A stretch of 64,000 nucleotides of DNA from Planococcus circulans (GTDB lineage Bacteria > Bacillota > Bacilli > Bacillales_A > Planococcaceae). A program made the translations under genes and the position numbers. This document shows, piece by piece, positions 43,986-52,948 of the stretch. The DNA lies in NCBI RefSeq assembly GCF_020023385.1, contig NZ_JAIQCL010000005.1:203338-267337 (forward strand), read 5' to 3'. The first letter of the stretch is position 1, and each line of letters starts with the position of its first letter. Below the pieces are notes generated by a model that saw nothing but the letters and a program-made list of their open reading frames with translations, searched no databases and was not told the origin of the DNA.

Positions 43986-44105
43986 CTTGTCCAGACTCCA
44001 ACGGGCCAACTCCTCGGTCTTAAGCTGCCCTTCCTGTGCGGCAAAGACGCCGCTTCGGAAGTTCATCTTAAGTCTGCCGGAGCTGAACGGCCGTTTTCGC
44101 TTTTC
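43986..44105. repeat. Intergenic repeat family A copy inside the infC operon
   Basis: GTCCAGACTCCAACGGGCC ... GAACGGCCGTTTTCGCTTTT, with GGCAAAGACGCCGCTTCGG in the centre. It lies between rpmI and rplT. Confidence 0.7.
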
Positions 44106-44109
44106 GTTT

Positions 44110-44310
44110 TTACTTCATGTTATAGATTAATGATTTGATGCGCTTCAAGTCGCCTGAAGAAACTAATTTCCCTTTGCGAAGTTTACGCTTTTGCTTAGTT
44201 GATTTGTTTGCAAATAAGTGGCTAGTATGTGAGCTGTTGCGTCTTACTTTACCAGTACCCGTTTTTTTGAAACGTTTTGACGCACCGCTGTGGCTTTTCA
44301 TTTTCGGCAT
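44110..44310 (-). CDS. rpmI: 50S ribosomal protein L35
   Basis: 66 residues, very basic: [20 protein letters not shown], then [20 protein letters not shown]. The ATG has AGGAGG upstream. It is the middle gene of infC-rpmI-rplT; the stop falls five bases from repeat family A. Confidence 0.97.
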   Translation of the reverse strand: MPKMKSHSGASKRFKKTGTGKVRRNSSHTSHLFANKSTKQKRKLRKGKLVSSGDLKRIKSLIYNMK

Positions 44311-44337
44311 TTCGAATTCCTCCTAAACAATGATCTC

Positions 44338-44856
44338 TTATTCTTTTTCGTTGACTGGTGCAAGCATCAAGAACATGCTGCGACCATCCATTTTAGGGCG
44401 CTGTTCAACCGTAGCAACTTCTTTGCACGCTTCTGCGAAACGTTCAAGTACACGTTGTCCGATTTCTTTGTGCGTAATCGCACGGCCTTTAAAACGAATA
44501 GAAGCTTTCACTTTGTCGCCTTTTTCAAGGAACTTGATCGCGTTGCGAAGTTTCGTGTTGAAATCGTGATCGTCAATTGAAGGGCTTAAGCGTACTTCTT
44601 TGACGACTATCACTTTCTGATTTTTACGGATTTCACGATCTTTCTTCTGCTGCTCAAACTTGAATTTACCATGGTCCATGATACGAGCAACCGGCGGCTT
44701 AGCTTGAGGAGCCACAAGAACAAGATCCAAGTTGACACGAGCTGCAATTTCAAGTGCTTCGTTACGTGTTTTGATGCCAAGTTGTTCACCGTTTTGATCA
44801 ATAACTCGCAACTCACGTGCACGAATACCGTCATTTACATTAATGTCTTTGCTAAT
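44338..44856 (-). CDS. infC: Translation initiation factor IF-3
   Basis: 172 residues. The start codon is ATT at 44854-44856: GGAGGTGG lies six bases upstream and reading from it gives [20 protein letters not shown], the usual IF-3 N-terminus. Non-standard ATT starts are typical of infC because IF-3 discriminates against them and so limits its own synthesis. Both IF-3 domains are present ([20 protein letters not shown] and [20 protein letters not shown]). Operon under an L20-type leader. Confidence 0.95.
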   Translation of the reverse strand: MSKDINVNDGIRARELRVIDQNGEQLGIKTRNEALEIAARVNLDLVLVAPQAKPPVARIMDHGKFKFEQQKKDREIRKNQKVIVVKEVRLSPSIDDHDFNTKLRNAIKFLEKGDKVKASIRFKGRAITHKEIGQRVLERFAEACKEVATVEQRPKMDGRSMFLMLAPVNEKE

Positions 44857-44932
44857 AGTAATCCACCTCCGGATAGTGTCGCGAATAGCTTAAATGTGTG
44901 AACCGGCCGAACCGGTTTACAGGGTTCCGATC

Positions 44933-44968
44933 AAAACAAAAGCGGATGGACCACAGAGGTCCACCCGC
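44933..44968 (-). terminator. Attenuator terminator of the infC leader
   Basis: GCGGGTGGACC pairs with GGTCCATCCGC, then TTTTGTTTTG on the minus strand, 76 bases before infC. Confidence 0.85.
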
Positions 44969-45085
44969 AAATATGACAACACGCTTCTTTCTGCGTGTAA
45001 AAGTCAATCGTGTATACCTGCCAACAATCGGTCGATCAGGTGAGAAGCGGGTGCTCCTGCTTGCACATATAAGTATTCTATAACC
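44969..45085 (-). ncRNA. L20 autoregulatory leader of infC-rpmI-rplT
   Basis: The 220-base leader before infC holds AGCACCCGCTTCTCACCTG near its 5' part, a long-range pairing candidate around GACTTTTACACGCAGAAAG and an attenuator hairpin. Position and layout match the L20 leader of Bacillus, where free L20 binds and promotes termination. The fold has not been computed. Confidence 0.75.
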
Positions 45086-45091
45086 TTATTC

Positions 45092-45120
45092 ATAGTATCA
45101 CGTGCCTTAGGACCTGTCAA
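45092..45120 (-). promoter_or_regulatory. Sigma-A promoter of infC-rpmI-rplT
   Basis: TTGACA, 17 bases, TACTAT with an extended TGA on the minus strand, directly after the thrS stop. Confidence 0.82.
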
Positions 45121-45125
45121 CCATT

Positions 45126-47054
45126 CTAGCGAAGTTCGCTTTGAACCAGTTTCACAAAGTCCTCGAAAGGCATGCTTTCGGATTTCTGTTCGCCGTATTT
45201 ACGGACATTGACCGAACCGTCTTCCAGTTCTTTATCGCCGATGACGAGCATATAAGGCACTTTCTGCATTTGTGCTTCGCGGATCTTATAGCCGAGCTTT
45301 TCGTCGCGCTCGTCGATATCCACGCGAATTTTGTGGTTCTGCAATTTCTCCTGCAGCTCTTTTGTATAAGCACTGTGTGCATCGAGCGATACCGGAATCA
45401 TTTCCACTTGAACTGGCGCAAGCCATGTCGGGAATGCCCCTTTGTATTCTTCGATCAAGAATGCGACAAAGCGCTCCATTGTCGAAACGACTCCACGGTG
45501 GATAACGACTGGACGATGCTGTTTGCCATCCTCGCCGATATACGATAGGTCAAAACGTTCCGGCAGAAGGAAATCAAGCTGGACAGTCGACAATGTCTCT
45601 TCTTTGCCAAGAGCTGTCTTCACTTGAACGTCTACTTTCGGTCCGTAGAACGCGGCTTCGCCTTCAACTTCTGTATAATCGATTTCCAGCTCATCCATCG
45701 CTTCCTTCAGCATGGCTTGTGCACGGTTCCACATTGCATCATCGTCAAAGTATTTTTCTTTATCCGCTGGATCACGGTAAGACAAACGGAATGAATAATC
45801 TTTGATGTCAAAATCCTTGTAGACGTCAACCACCAGATTGACGACGCGTTTGAATTCTTCTTTGATCTGGTCTGGACGGACGAAGATGTGAGCATCATTC
45901 AATGTCATTCCGCGGACGCGCTGCAATCCGGACAAAGCACCCGACATTTCATAGCGGTGCATCAATCCCAGTTCCGCAATACGGACCGGCATCTGGCGAT
46001 ATGAATGGATGCCTTGTTTGAAAATCATCATGTGATGCGGGCAGTTCATCGGGCGCAGCACCAATTCCTCATTATCCATTTTCATGACTGGGAACATATC
46101 GTCCTGGTAATGATCCCAATGTCCGCTTGTTTTATACAATTCCACGCTGCCCATTACTGGAGTGTAGACGTGGTCATAGCCCAAACGCTCTTCTTTATCG
46201 ACAATATAACGTTCGATGATGCGGCGGATTGTCGCGCCTTTTGGTAGCCACATCGGCAAACCTTGTCCGACTTTTTGAGAGTTCATGAATAAATTCAGTT
46301 CTTTCCCGATTTTGCGGTGGTCGCGTTCTTTCGCTTCCGCCAGCATTTCAAGATGAGCTTTCAAATCTTCTTTTTTGAAAAAGGCAGTTCCATAGATGCG
46401 TTGAAGCATCTTGTTGTCGCTGTTCCCTCTCCAATAGGCACCAGCAACGCTCAATAATTTAAACTCTTTCAATTTGCCTGTTGATGGCACATGAATGCCT
46501 CGGCAAAGGTCGAAAAAGTCACCCTGTTCATAGATGGACACTTGGTCATCTTCCGGAATCGCTTCAAGAAGTTCCAATTTATACGGATCCTCAATAGCCG
46601 CGAATCGTTTTTGTGCTTCTGCACGAGTCACGTCATGGCGGATGATTTCGACATTTTCATTGATGATTTTCTTCATTTCTTTTTCAATCAACGGCAAATC
46701 TTCTGAAGTGATCGCAGTCTCTGTATCGATATCATAATAGAAGCCATTTTCGATAACTGGACCGACACCCAGCTTCGCATCCGGATACATCCGCTTGATT
46801 GCCTGTGCCAATAGATGCGCAGTGCTGTGGCGCAGAACTTCCAGCGCCTCATCTGATTCAGGTGTGATGATGGCGATTTCCCCATCTTCCTTCAATGGTG
46901 CACGCAAGTCGACCAAATTGTCGCCAACTTTTCCGGCCAATGCTTTTTTGCGCAATCCCGGACTGATGGATTGTGCGATTTCTTCAGTAGTTGTGCCTTG
47001 TTCAAACTCTTTTACTGCCCCATCAGGGAATTTTAGTTGAATCATGTCTGCCAT
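45126..47054 (-). CDS. thrS: Threonine--tRNA ligase
   Basis: 642 residues: TGS domain (to about 62), editing domain with the zinc-like [20 protein letters not shown]is pair, class II core (motif 2 [19 protein letters not shown], motif 3 [18 protein letters not shown]) and C-terminal anticodon-binding domain ([20 protein letters not shown]). AAAGGAGAG precedes the ATG. Expression is controlled by the Thr T-box upstream. The ytxB-ytxC genes that lie between thrS and dnaI in B. subtilis are absent. Confidence 0.97.
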   Translation of the reverse strand: MADMIQLKFPDGAVKEFEQGTTTEEIAQSISPGLRKKALAGKVGDNLVDLRAPLKEDGEIAIITPESDEALEVLRHSTAHLLAQAIKRMYPDAKLGVGPVIENGFYYDIDTETAITSEDLPLIEKEMKKIINENVEIIRHDVTRAEAQKRFAAIEDPYKLELLEAIPEDDQVSIYEQGDFFDLCRGIHVPSTGKLKEFKLLSVAGAYWRGNSDNKMLQRIYGTAFFKKEDLKAHLEMLAEAKERDHRKIGKELNLFMNSQKVGQGLPMWLPKGATIRRIIERYIVDKEERLGYDHVYTPVMGSVELYKTSGHWDHYQDDMFPVMKMDNEELVLRPMNCPHHMMIFKQGIHSYRQMPVRIAELGLMHRYEMSGALSGLQRVRGMTLNDAHIFVRPDQIKEEFKRVVNLVVDVYKDFDIKDYSFRLSYRDPADKEKYFDDDAMWNRAQAMLKEAMDELEIDYTEVEGEAAFYGPKVDVQVKTALGKEETLSTVQLDFLLPERFDLSYIGEDGKQHRPVVIHRGVVSTMERFVAFLIEEYKGAFPTWLAPVQVEMIPVSLDAHSAYTKELQEKLQNHKIRVDIDERDEKLGYKIREAQMQKVPYMLVIGDKELEDGSVNVRKYGEQKSESMPFEDFVKLVQSELR

Positions 47055-47130
47055 GCCAATCTCTCCTTTTAATTAGATCTGTTGGAAATGCCTCTGCCAC
47101 AGGGTCTGGCCGGGCATTTCCGTTTTTCGT

Positions 47131-47275
47131 AAGCGGCCGCTTCCGCTTTTCATTGTCCAGCTCCAGCGGCCAGGTTCTCGGGTCATAAGCCAACCCGACT
47201 ATGTGTCAAAGAACGCCACATTGCCGGTCTGTCTTACGCCTGTCGAACCTTGACGGCCGCTTCCGCTTTTCTTTT
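47131..47275. repeat. Intergenic repeat family A copy inside the thrS leader
   Basis: Bounded by AAGCGGCCGCTTCCGCTTTT and GACGGCCGCTTCCGCTTTT. Inside are GTCCAGCTCCAGCGGCCAG, GGGTCATAAGCC, GTCAAAGAACGCCAC and TTACGCCTGTCG. It lies between the T-box terminator and the thrS start, so it is part of the thrS mRNA. Confidence 0.75.
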
Positions 47276-47284
47276 TTCTCCACA

Positions 47285-47316
47285 CAAAAAAGCCCCATCC
47301 CAAAAGGGACGAAGCT
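47285..47316 (-). terminator. Attenuator terminator of the thrS T-box
   Basis: AGCTTCGTCCC pairs with GGGATGGGGCT (three wobbles), then TTTTTT on the minus strand. Confidence 0.88.
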
Positions 47317-47558
47317 TTAGCTCGCGGTTCCACCCTTCTTCTATTCAAAACGGACAGATCCGTTCGGAATGAAGCTCTGCATCGGCTAACGGGCCGGTTC
47401 CGTCAGCTGTTACTGAGGAGACTGTTCACAGCTGCTGCTCGAAGGGGGTAAGCGGGATTGCCGGTACTTAAGAAGCTTGCAGCCAAGGGCTTCTCTCTCT
47501 GAAAGTCGTACAAATCCGCTCATGTCCTTGTCTAGGCATGTAAAATCTTGGTTCGATT
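47317..47558 (-). ncRNA. T-box leader of thrS (Thr, specifier ACC)
   Basis: The T-box AAGGGTGGAACCGCGAG lies at 47321-47337. Stem I is closed by AGCGGATTTG/CAATCCCGCT and contains AGAGAGA; ACC, a Thr codon, sits in AAGTACCGG at the specifier position. Uncharged tRNA-Thr would allow read-through. Confidence 0.93.
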
Positions 47559-47564
47559 GTTTTT

Positions 47565-47593
47565 ACTATAAACCGAAACGCCGTAAAACGCAA
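47565..47593 (-). promoter_or_regulatory. Possible promoter of thrS
   Basis: TTGCGT, 17 bases, TATAGT on the minus strand, right before the T-box leader. The -35 is weak. Confidence 0.4.
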
Positions 47594-47605
47594 TAGTTCC
47601 GGAGC

Positions 47606-48541
47606 TTAATTTCGTCGGTTGCGGCCGTCGAGCTTAACCGGTGTGGTCAACGCACGGATCCGCTCCATGATGCGCGCAGCTTTCAAATCTTCTTTTTCGC
47701 CGCGCTGTGAATAGGTCAGATGGTATTCCAGTTCGGAATAGCTGAAATTCGAAGACATGAAAGTCGGCAGTTTTTCGGACATCCGGTAATGAAGGATCGT
47801 CCCCAGAACTTCATCACGGGTCCAGCTCGACATCGCTTCTGCTCCGATATCATCAAGCATCAGGACATCCGCTTTTTTGACGTAGTCGACTTTTTCCTGC
47901 AAGGTCTGGTCACCGATCGCCTGTTTCATTTCACGCATGAATTCAGGAACGAAGACCAGTACGGATTTAACATTGATCTCCGCCAGTTCATTAGCTACTG
48001 CACTGAGTAAATACGATTTGCCGATGCCGAATTGCCCATAAAGGTATAATCCTTTTTCAGGCAGGTTGTCAGGGCCAGTCGCCTGATCCAGGAAATCACC
48101 GACTGCGCGGAATGCTTCCATGCGGCTATCATCCAAATCAAATCCGGATAGCGTCGCCTGCATGACTTCTTTCGGCATATACATGCTGTGGATCAAAGAA
48201 GAAGCATGGCGTTTATTGTCGTTGACGTCTTTCAAGCGGCATTTGGTGTAGGAGATGCCGATATTTCCCCGTTCCAACACCAGGTTCGGTTCAAAGCCTT
48301 TTAGATGGTTGATGCAAGCGCCCAGGCTCGGGCATTTATTGCAATCATGGGACTGGTCGATATACTCGTATAGCTTCCCCAGTCCTTTATCGATGGTAGC
48401 TGTGTCAATTTCCTCTGCATGGTCTTCCAGGAATTTTTGGACACCTGGGTGTTCCAGCACTTCTTTGCGCATTTCACTATAACGCTCAGAGAAAGCAGGC
48501 GCATTGACCACACGTTTTAAGGTTTCGCGAATCGGTTCCAT
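47606..48541 (-). CDS. dnaI: Primosomal protein DnaI (helicase loader)
   Basis: AAA+ loader of the replicative helicase DnaC. 311 residues: N-terminal zinc domain (HDCNKCPSLGACINHLKGF) and ATPase (Walker A LYGQFGIGKSYLLSAVA, Walker B VLMLDDIGAE). The dnaB stop and this ATG abut (TAAATG), so dnaB-dnaI are coupled. No terminator is visible after the gene. Confidence 0.95.
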   Translation of the reverse strand: MEPIRETLKRVVNAPAFSERYSEMRKEVLEHPGVQKFLEDHAEEIDTATIDKGLGKLYEYIDQSHDCNKCPSLGACINHLKGFEPNLVLERGNIGISYTKCRLKDVNDNKRHASSLIHSMYMPKEVMQATLSGFDLDDSRMEAFRAVGDFLDQATGPDNLPEKGLYLYGQFGIGKSYLLSAVANELAEINVKSVLVFVPEFMREMKQAIGDQTLQEKVDYVKKADVLMLDDIGAEAMSSWTRDEVLGTILHYRMSEKLPTFMSSNFSYSELEYHLTYSQRGEKEDLKAARIMERIRALTTPVKLDGRNRRN

Positions 48542-49912
48542 TTAACCACCTTTTCCTTTCTTAAGCGCAAGTTTCGCAAGAAGTTTTTGCTTCTCCACTT
48601 CCAGGCTTTCGTTTCTAGGCTCTGCCTTGGCGGCTGGCGCCTCATCTTTTTTATGGAACCATTCCGGCAGCTTTTCTTCACGCACCGGTTTTCGGTTGCC
48701 ATTGCCGGTAAACGGTTTGGCCACTGTTGTGGGCGAACCTTCCGACTTCCATTTCATATACTGCGTATGCTCAACTCGCGCAAGCTCCATCGCTTCTTTA
48801 GCAGTGGTGACGTTCTTCCGCAGCCAATGAGAAGCGATTTTTTCCACATAGGCCTTGGTCAGTTTCATATCAGTGCGCAGCAGGACATATTGAAGCAATA
48901 CATTGACGACAGCCGGCTCCATGCCATGGGTGACGACCAATTGATTGGCAAGCTGGACATCTGCAGGCAGCGGTTCACTGCCATCTGCAATATCGCGCAG
49001 GACTTGGATCGGCGGTGCTGTCTCCAAATAAACAAGCAATTCGTCCTGTTTTGTTTTCGGTGTTTCTTCTGTCAGCTTCGGCGCTTCTTTATGCACTTGG
49101 ACGAGCTGAGGTGCAGTGGTCGAAACCGTCAGCTTATAATATTCGGATGCCGATTTCTTCAGGCCTTCCACCGTCAACGTATAATCGTCTTCAATGGCCA
49201 GCAAGATAACCTTTTGCATTTCCAACGGCCCCCATCCATACAGGTAAGCCAATTTGGGGATGAACTCTCTGATGGTTGCAGTCAGTACTCTTTTCGGAAC
49301 AAGCTGCTCCGATAACCCTTGCCGGAGAAGTCCGAAATCAAAATCGGAATCGGCTTCATAGCCGCCTTTTTTCCGTCCCTGCAAATCCTGCTTTTCAGCG
49401 GGATAACCCGCTTTCGCATGAACCGGTTGGAAAATATCCGTAAAGGTCCGTGATACTTCTTTAAAATCAGAAGGAATTTCATTGTGCACCACAAAACGGT
49501 CCCGTACCCGCCGGTAAGACGTTTCGCCAATTTTACTGAACAGGAACATCGATAAGAGTGGATCCATAAAAAAGGTTTTCGGATCGAGCGGCGGACATAA
49601 TTCATAAATGAAGCAGCGGTCGCCAGTGTCTTTCCGGTAGGTTTTCAGCAATCCGATCGCTTCCAGCTGAATTCTTGCTTCGAAGATTTTTGAAATGGGA
49701 TTTCCCAATGTGTTCATCAATGTATAATGGGTGGTTTCATCCTTGGACGCTTCCCCTTCAGCCCAAAGCGTCAAGTAGAAAGCGATGGCTTCTGCGCCGA
49801 CCATAGGCTGATACAGCAAAGTCAGCAGCTGTCGGTCGTAATTCGAAAACGGATAAGGCAACCGGATGCGATACGGATCAGCAGGCTGGAGTTCTTTATA
49901 AAATGCAGTCAT
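48542..49912 (-). CDS. dnaB: Replication initiation/membrane attachment protein DnaB
   Basis: 456-residue Gram-positive initiation protein that works with DnaD and DnaI at oriC and on restarted forks. N-terminal winged helix (LPYPFSNYDRQLLTLLYQPM), a DnaB/DnaD (DDBH2) domain around 310-400 with the YxxxIxxxW-like VEKIASHWLRKNV, then a charged tail. It is not the replicative helicase of the same name in E. coli. Order nrdR-dnaB-dnaI as in Bacillus. Confidence 0.93.
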   Translation of the reverse strand: MTAFYKELQPADPYRIRLPYPFSNYDRQLLTLLYQPMVGAEAIAFYLTLWAEGEASKDETTHYTLMNTLGNPISKIFEARIQLEAIGLLKTYRKDTGDRCFIYELCPPLDPKTFFMDPLLSMFLFSKIGETSYRRVRDRFVVHNEIPSDFKEVSRTFTDIFQPVHAKAGYPAEKQDLQGRKKGGYEADSDFDFGLLRQGLSEQLVPKRVLTATIREFIPKLAYLYGWGPLEMQKVILLAIEDDYTLTVEGLKKSASEYYKLTVSTTAPQLVQVHKEAPKLTEETPKTKQDELLVYLETAPPIQVLRDIADGSEPLPADVQLANQLVVTHGMEPAVVNVLLQYVLLRTDMKLTKAYVEKIASHWLRKNVTTAKEAMELARVEHTQYMKWKSEGSPTTVAKPFTGNGNRKPVREEKLPEWFHKKDEAPAAKAEPRNESLEVEKQKLLAKLALKKGKGG

Positions 49913-49922
49913 AAGTCACCGC

Positions 49923-50399
49923 CTAGTCGATTTTCTTGTCTTCCGGACTTTTATTCAGCAAATCCTTCAGTTCGTCGATAAAAACAGTGATGTCTTTGAA
50001 TTGGCGATACACAGAAGCAAAGCGCACGTAAGCCACCTCGTCAATTGCTGCCAGCCGGTTCATGACCAACTCCCCGACCTCTTCGGATTTCACTTCCGGA
50101 TTGCCCGCTCGGCGGAGGTCTTTCTCAATCGTAAAGACCACTTCTTCCAATACTTCCAAAGATACAGGCCGCTTTTCACATGCGCGAATTAACCCACGCA
50201 AGACTTTTTCACGGCTGAACTCTTCACGCGAGCCGTCTTTTTTGACGACAATCAGCGGCATCTCTTCCACTTTCTCAAAAGTGGTGAAGCGATATCCGCA
50301 TGATTCACATTCCCTGCGCCTTCTGATTGACTTCATTTCATCTATTGGCCGTGAATCGACAACACGTGTGCCGTTATGTTGGCAAGCTGGACATTTCAT
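49923..50399 (-). CDS. nrdR: Transcriptional repressor NrdR
   Basis: 158-residue ATP-cone repressor of ribonucleotide reductase genes. Zinc ribbon C3-x2-C6 ... C34-x2-C37 ([21 protein letters not shown]) and an ATP-cone from about 48 ([20 protein letters not shown]). Nucleotide state (ATP or dATP) sets DNA binding. Spacing of ten bases to dnaB suggests cotranscription. Confidence 0.96.
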   Translation of the reverse strand: MKCPACQHNGTRVVDSRPIDEMKSIRRRRECESCGYRFTTFEKVEEMPLIVVKKDGSREEFSREKVLRGLIRACEKRPVSLEVLEEVVFTIEKDLRRAGNPEVKSEEVGELVMNRLAAIDEVAYVRFASVYRQFKDITVFIDELKDLLNKSPEDKKID

Positions 50400-50435
50400 T
50401 TTGACATCTCCCTAAATTCTCTATCTAGTGTATCT

Positions 50436-50444
50436 AGTATAACA
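50436..50444 (-). promoter_or_regulatory. Extended -10 promoter of nrdR-dnaB-dnaI
   Basis: TGT-TATACT on the minus strand, 36 bases upstream of nrdR, after the speD terminator. Confidence 0.45.
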
Positions 50445-50462
50445 AAAATTCTTTGGGAAAAT

Positions 50463-50491
50463 AGAAAAAGCAGAGGAATTTATCCCCTGCT
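50463..50491 (-). terminator. Terminator of speD
   Basis: AGCAGGGGA pairs with TTCCTCTGCT, then TTTTTC on the minus strand. Confidence 0.78.
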
Positions 50492-50512
50492 TACTTTTTT
50501 TTGCTAAATGGA

Positions 50513-50896
50513 TTATACAGTTACTGAAACTTTGGATTTCTCAACACTGACTGGACCCATACCGCGCGGAATTTCGACAAGCTCGCTTGAGGTTGACCCT
50601 AGCGCTTCTGCGATATACTTTGCTGCAATTGTAGGATCTAGGTCACCGCAAGTGTAAACATCTACACTGGCGTAGCCGTGTTCCGGGAAGCTGTGGATGG
50701 TTAAGTGAGATTCAGAGATGATCACAACTCCGCTGACACCTTGTGGTGCGAATTTGTGAAAAGCTACCTCTCTTACTTCAGCTCCAGATTTGAGTGCTGC
50801 ATCAACAAAAGTTTGTTCGATAAAATCCATATCGTTTAATTTGTCAAAATCACACTGCCAAAGTTCTGCAATTACGTGACGTCCCATTGTTTCCAT
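50513..50896 (-). CDS. speD: S-adenosylmethionine decarboxylase proenzyme
   Basis: Makes the aminopropyl donor for spermidine. The 127-residue proenzyme cuts itself between E62 and S63 ([16 protein letters not shown]), turning S63 into the pyruvoyl cofactor; H68 and C83-region residues (VDVYTCGD) are also present. ATG at 50894-50896 with AAAGGGGG ten bases upstream. Monocistronic, with promoter, terminator and an unusually long leader. Same place as speD (speH) of B. subtilis, between gapB and nrdR. Confidence 0.96.
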   Translation of the reverse strand: METMGRHVIAELWQCDFDKLNDMDFIEQTFVDAALKSGAEVREVAFHKFAPQGVSGVVIISESHLTIHSFPEHGYASVDVYTCGDLDPTIAAKYIAEALGSTSSELVEIPRGMGPVSVEKSKVSVTV

Positions 50897-51082
50897 GGTT
50901 CGTTTTCCCCCTTTGATATCATTTTGGTTTTTGCGCAAAATATTCAAAGTTGACTACCACGGGGGAAAGTTAGTCCAAAGAGGTCCTAACCCTTTAAGCA
51001 GTCATGTGAATAAAAAATCTTACGCTCCTAATTCCGAGATGCATTGTGGAAATTCAGAAGTGGTAGCCGTTTTTCAACTACG
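50897..51082 (-). ncRNA. Structured 5' leader of speD, candidate translational regulator
   Basis: About 185 bases separate the speD start from its promoter. GGCTACCAC (51060-51068) and GTGGTAGTC (50952-50960) can close a long helix, extended by GTTGA (51074-51078)/TCAAC (50949-50953) across an internal loop. Inside, TTAG/CTAA arms form a hairpin. TTTCCCCC (50961-50968) is a perfect complement of the GGGGGAAA that includes the Shine-Dalgarno (50904-50911). I recognise no described riboswitch class; the pairing is by eye. Confidence 0.5.
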
Positions 51083-51088
51083 ATTCAT

Positions 51089-51117
51089 AGTATAAAACGG
51101 ATTAATTGTAAATGCAA
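51089..51117 (-). promoter_or_regulatory. Sigma-A promoter of speD
   Basis: TTGCAT, 17 bases, TATACT on the minus strand. Transcription would start near 51082. Confidence 0.72.
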
Positions 51118-51164
51118 TAATAATATCTTATTAATCCTGAATTTTTTTCAGTAAATTTTCCATA

Positions 51165-51204
51165 AAAAACCCCAGTACTCCATTTGAAAGCGGAGTACCG
51201 GGGT
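51165..51204 (-). terminator. Terminator of gapB
   Basis: ACCCCGGTACTCC pairs with GGAGTACTGGGGT, then TTTTTT on the minus strand. Confidence 0.9.
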
Positions 51205-51212
51205 GATTTGCC

Positions 51213-52232
51213 TTATTTAGAAACTAGCACTAAAGCCTTCGCGACTTTTTTCGTCAAATCGATGACACGTGCTGAATATCCCCATTCGTTGTCATACCAG
51301 GCCAGAACTTTCACTTTTCGGCTGCCGATGACCATTGTCGACAACCCATCAACAATCGCCGATTTCGGATTGCTGTTGAAATCCACTGAAACCAATGGCT
51401 CCATCGTCAAGCTCAAGATTCCTTCCAACCCATTTTCTGAGGCTTCTTCATAAGCCTGATTGATTTCCTCAATCGTCACATCTGTCTCCAAGTCGACAAC
51501 CAGGTCAACAAGGGAGACATTTGGAGTTGGCACCCGCAACGCCATACCATGCAGTTTCCCCTGCAGTTCCGGCATCACCAGTGACAGCGCTTTCGCGGCA
51601 CCCGTAGAAGTAGGAATGATTGATTGCGCGCATGCACGTGCACGTCGAAGATCTTTGTGAGGGTTGTCCAGGTTCTGCTGGTCATTCGTATAGGAATGGA
51701 TGGTCGTCATCAAGCCGTTTTCAATACCGAATTTGTCATGAAGCACTTTGACGACCGGTGCCAGGCAGTTGGTCGTGCAGCTCGCATTGGAAATGATGTC
51801 ATGCTTATCGATATCCAATTTGTCGTCGTTGACTCCCATGACAATCGTGATGTCCTCTTTTTTCCCGGGAGCCGTCAAAATCACTTTTTTAGCTCCTGCC
51901 TCCAAATGAAGAGCAGCTTTTTCACGAGCGTTGAACTTTCCGGTTGCTTCGATGACGATATCAATACCCATTTCTTTCCATGGCAGATTCAATGGGTCGC
52001 GTTCACTTACCAATTGAACTCGTTTCCCGTTAACAATTAATGCATCTTCCTCTGAAGATACGTCACCAGCGAAGGTGCCGTGATTTGTGTCATACTTAAT
52101 TAAATGCGCAAGGGTCTCAGCGGGATAAGTGGCGTTAACTGCCGTAATCGTGACATCATCCATCATTATCGCCTGTCTGAAAACCATACGGCCAATACGG
52201 CCAAATCCGTTAATTGCAATAGAAACTGTCAT
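51213..52232 (-). CDS. gapB: Glyceraldehyde-3-phosphate dehydrogenase, GapB (gluconeogenic) type
   Basis: 339 residues with INGFGRIGRMVFRQ, the active-site SNASCTTNCLAPV and YDNEWGYSARV. After the second strand it reads VNATYPAETLAHL: the Asp that makes glycolytic GapA strictly NAD-dependent is missing, as in Bacillus GapB, which prefers NADP and runs in the gluconeogenic direction. Position next to speD and coaE matches gapB. The promoter overlaps a CcpN-type operator. Confidence 0.95.
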   Translation of the reverse strand: MTVSIAINGFGRIGRMVFRQAIMMDDVTITAVNATYPAETLAHLIKYDTNHGTFAGDVSSEEDALIVNGKRVQLVSERDPLNLPWKEMGIDIVIEATGKFNAREKAALHLEAGAKKVILTAPGKKEDITIVMGVNDDKLDIDKHDIISNASCTTNCLAPVVKVLHDKFGIENGLMTTIHSYTNDQQNLDNPHKDLRRARACAQSIIPTSTGAAKALSLVMPELQGKLHGMALRVPTPNVSLVDLVVDLETDVTIEEINQAYEEASENGLEGILSLTMEPLVSVDFNSNPKSAIVDGLSTMVIGSRKVKVLAWYDNEWGYSARVIDLTKKVAKALVLVSK

Positions 52233-52286
52233 GTAGGAGTCCTCCGTTTATAATTAAGTTATACTCATGTTTTTAATTTCTTATAT

Positions 52287-52297
52287 AGTATAACACA
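52287..52297 (-). promoter_or_regulatory. gapB -10 with CcpN-type operator
   Basis: TGTGTTATACT on the minus strand fits the CcpN consensus TRTGHYATAYW at all eleven positions and contains the likely -10 TATACT. CcpN is the gluconeogenesis repressor of B. subtilis gapB and pckA; its gene is not in this window. Confidence 0.7.
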
Positions 52298-52333
52298 ATT
52301 AACTATTTAGAGAACCTTAAAACAACAGATCTT

Positions 52334-52942
52334 TTATTCTTTTTCAGGGCGTGCCTGCCAATTCTCCAAAATTCTGTTTAATTGCCATTTCGTTTCATCC
52401 AGTGTTCCGTTGTTGTAGATGACAGCATCGGCTCCATCTTCTTTTACGGACATGGGCAACTGGGAACTGATGCGTGCCCGTGCTTCTTTTTCTGAAAAGC
52501 CATTCCGCTCCATTAATCGGCTGAACTGATTTTCTTCCGTCACGCTGACAACCAGAATTTTGTCTACCAGGTGCTGCAGGCGACTTTCGAACAGTAACGG
52601 AATGTCCATAACGATTGTCTTGTAGCCTTGCGCCAGAAATTCTTGGCGCTGCCGGTACATTTCCTGACGGATTGCCGGATGGATAAGATCATTCAATATT
52701 TTCCGGCTGGCCGGATCGTTGAAGATGATTTCCCCTACTTTTGCCCGGTCCATCGTCCCGTCTGCTTGGATCACGTCGGGGCCGAACGCCTTGGCAATCT
52801 GCGCCAGGGTGTTGGAGCCCGGTTCTACGACCAGACGGGCGACTACATCGGCATCAATGATCGGATAACCTGCATTTTTCAGCATGTTTGATACAGTACT
52901 TTTTCCACTGGCAATACTGCCTGTCAATCCTATGATCATCAT
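52334..52942 (-). CDS. coaE: Dephospho-CoA kinase
   Basis: Last step of coenzyme A synthesis, phosphorylating the ribose 3'-OH. 202 residues, P-loop GLTGSIASGKSTVSNML, then DADVVARLVVEPG and VMDIPLLFES. Starts seven bases after the mutM stop; ATGATG with GAGG leaves one codon of doubt. In B. subtilis ytaF lies between mutM and coaE; here they are adjacent. Confidence 0.95.
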   Translation of the reverse strand: MMIIGLTGSIASGKSTVSNMLKNAGYPIIDADVVARLVVEPGSNTLAQIAKAFGPDVIQADGTMDRAKVGEIIFNDPASRKILNDLIHPAIRQEMYRQRQEFLAQGYKTIVMDIPLLFESRLQHLVDKILVVSVTEENQFSRLMERNGFSEKEARARISSQLPMSVKEDGADAVIYNNGTLDETKWQLNRILENWQARPEKE

Positions 52943-52948
52943 CCATCC

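Noticed and set aside
48587..49315. 242-codon plus-strand ORF opposite dnaB
   Set aside because: Antisense to dnaB, rich in residues typical of reverse-frame translation (Cys, Phe, Arg, His), no start signals.
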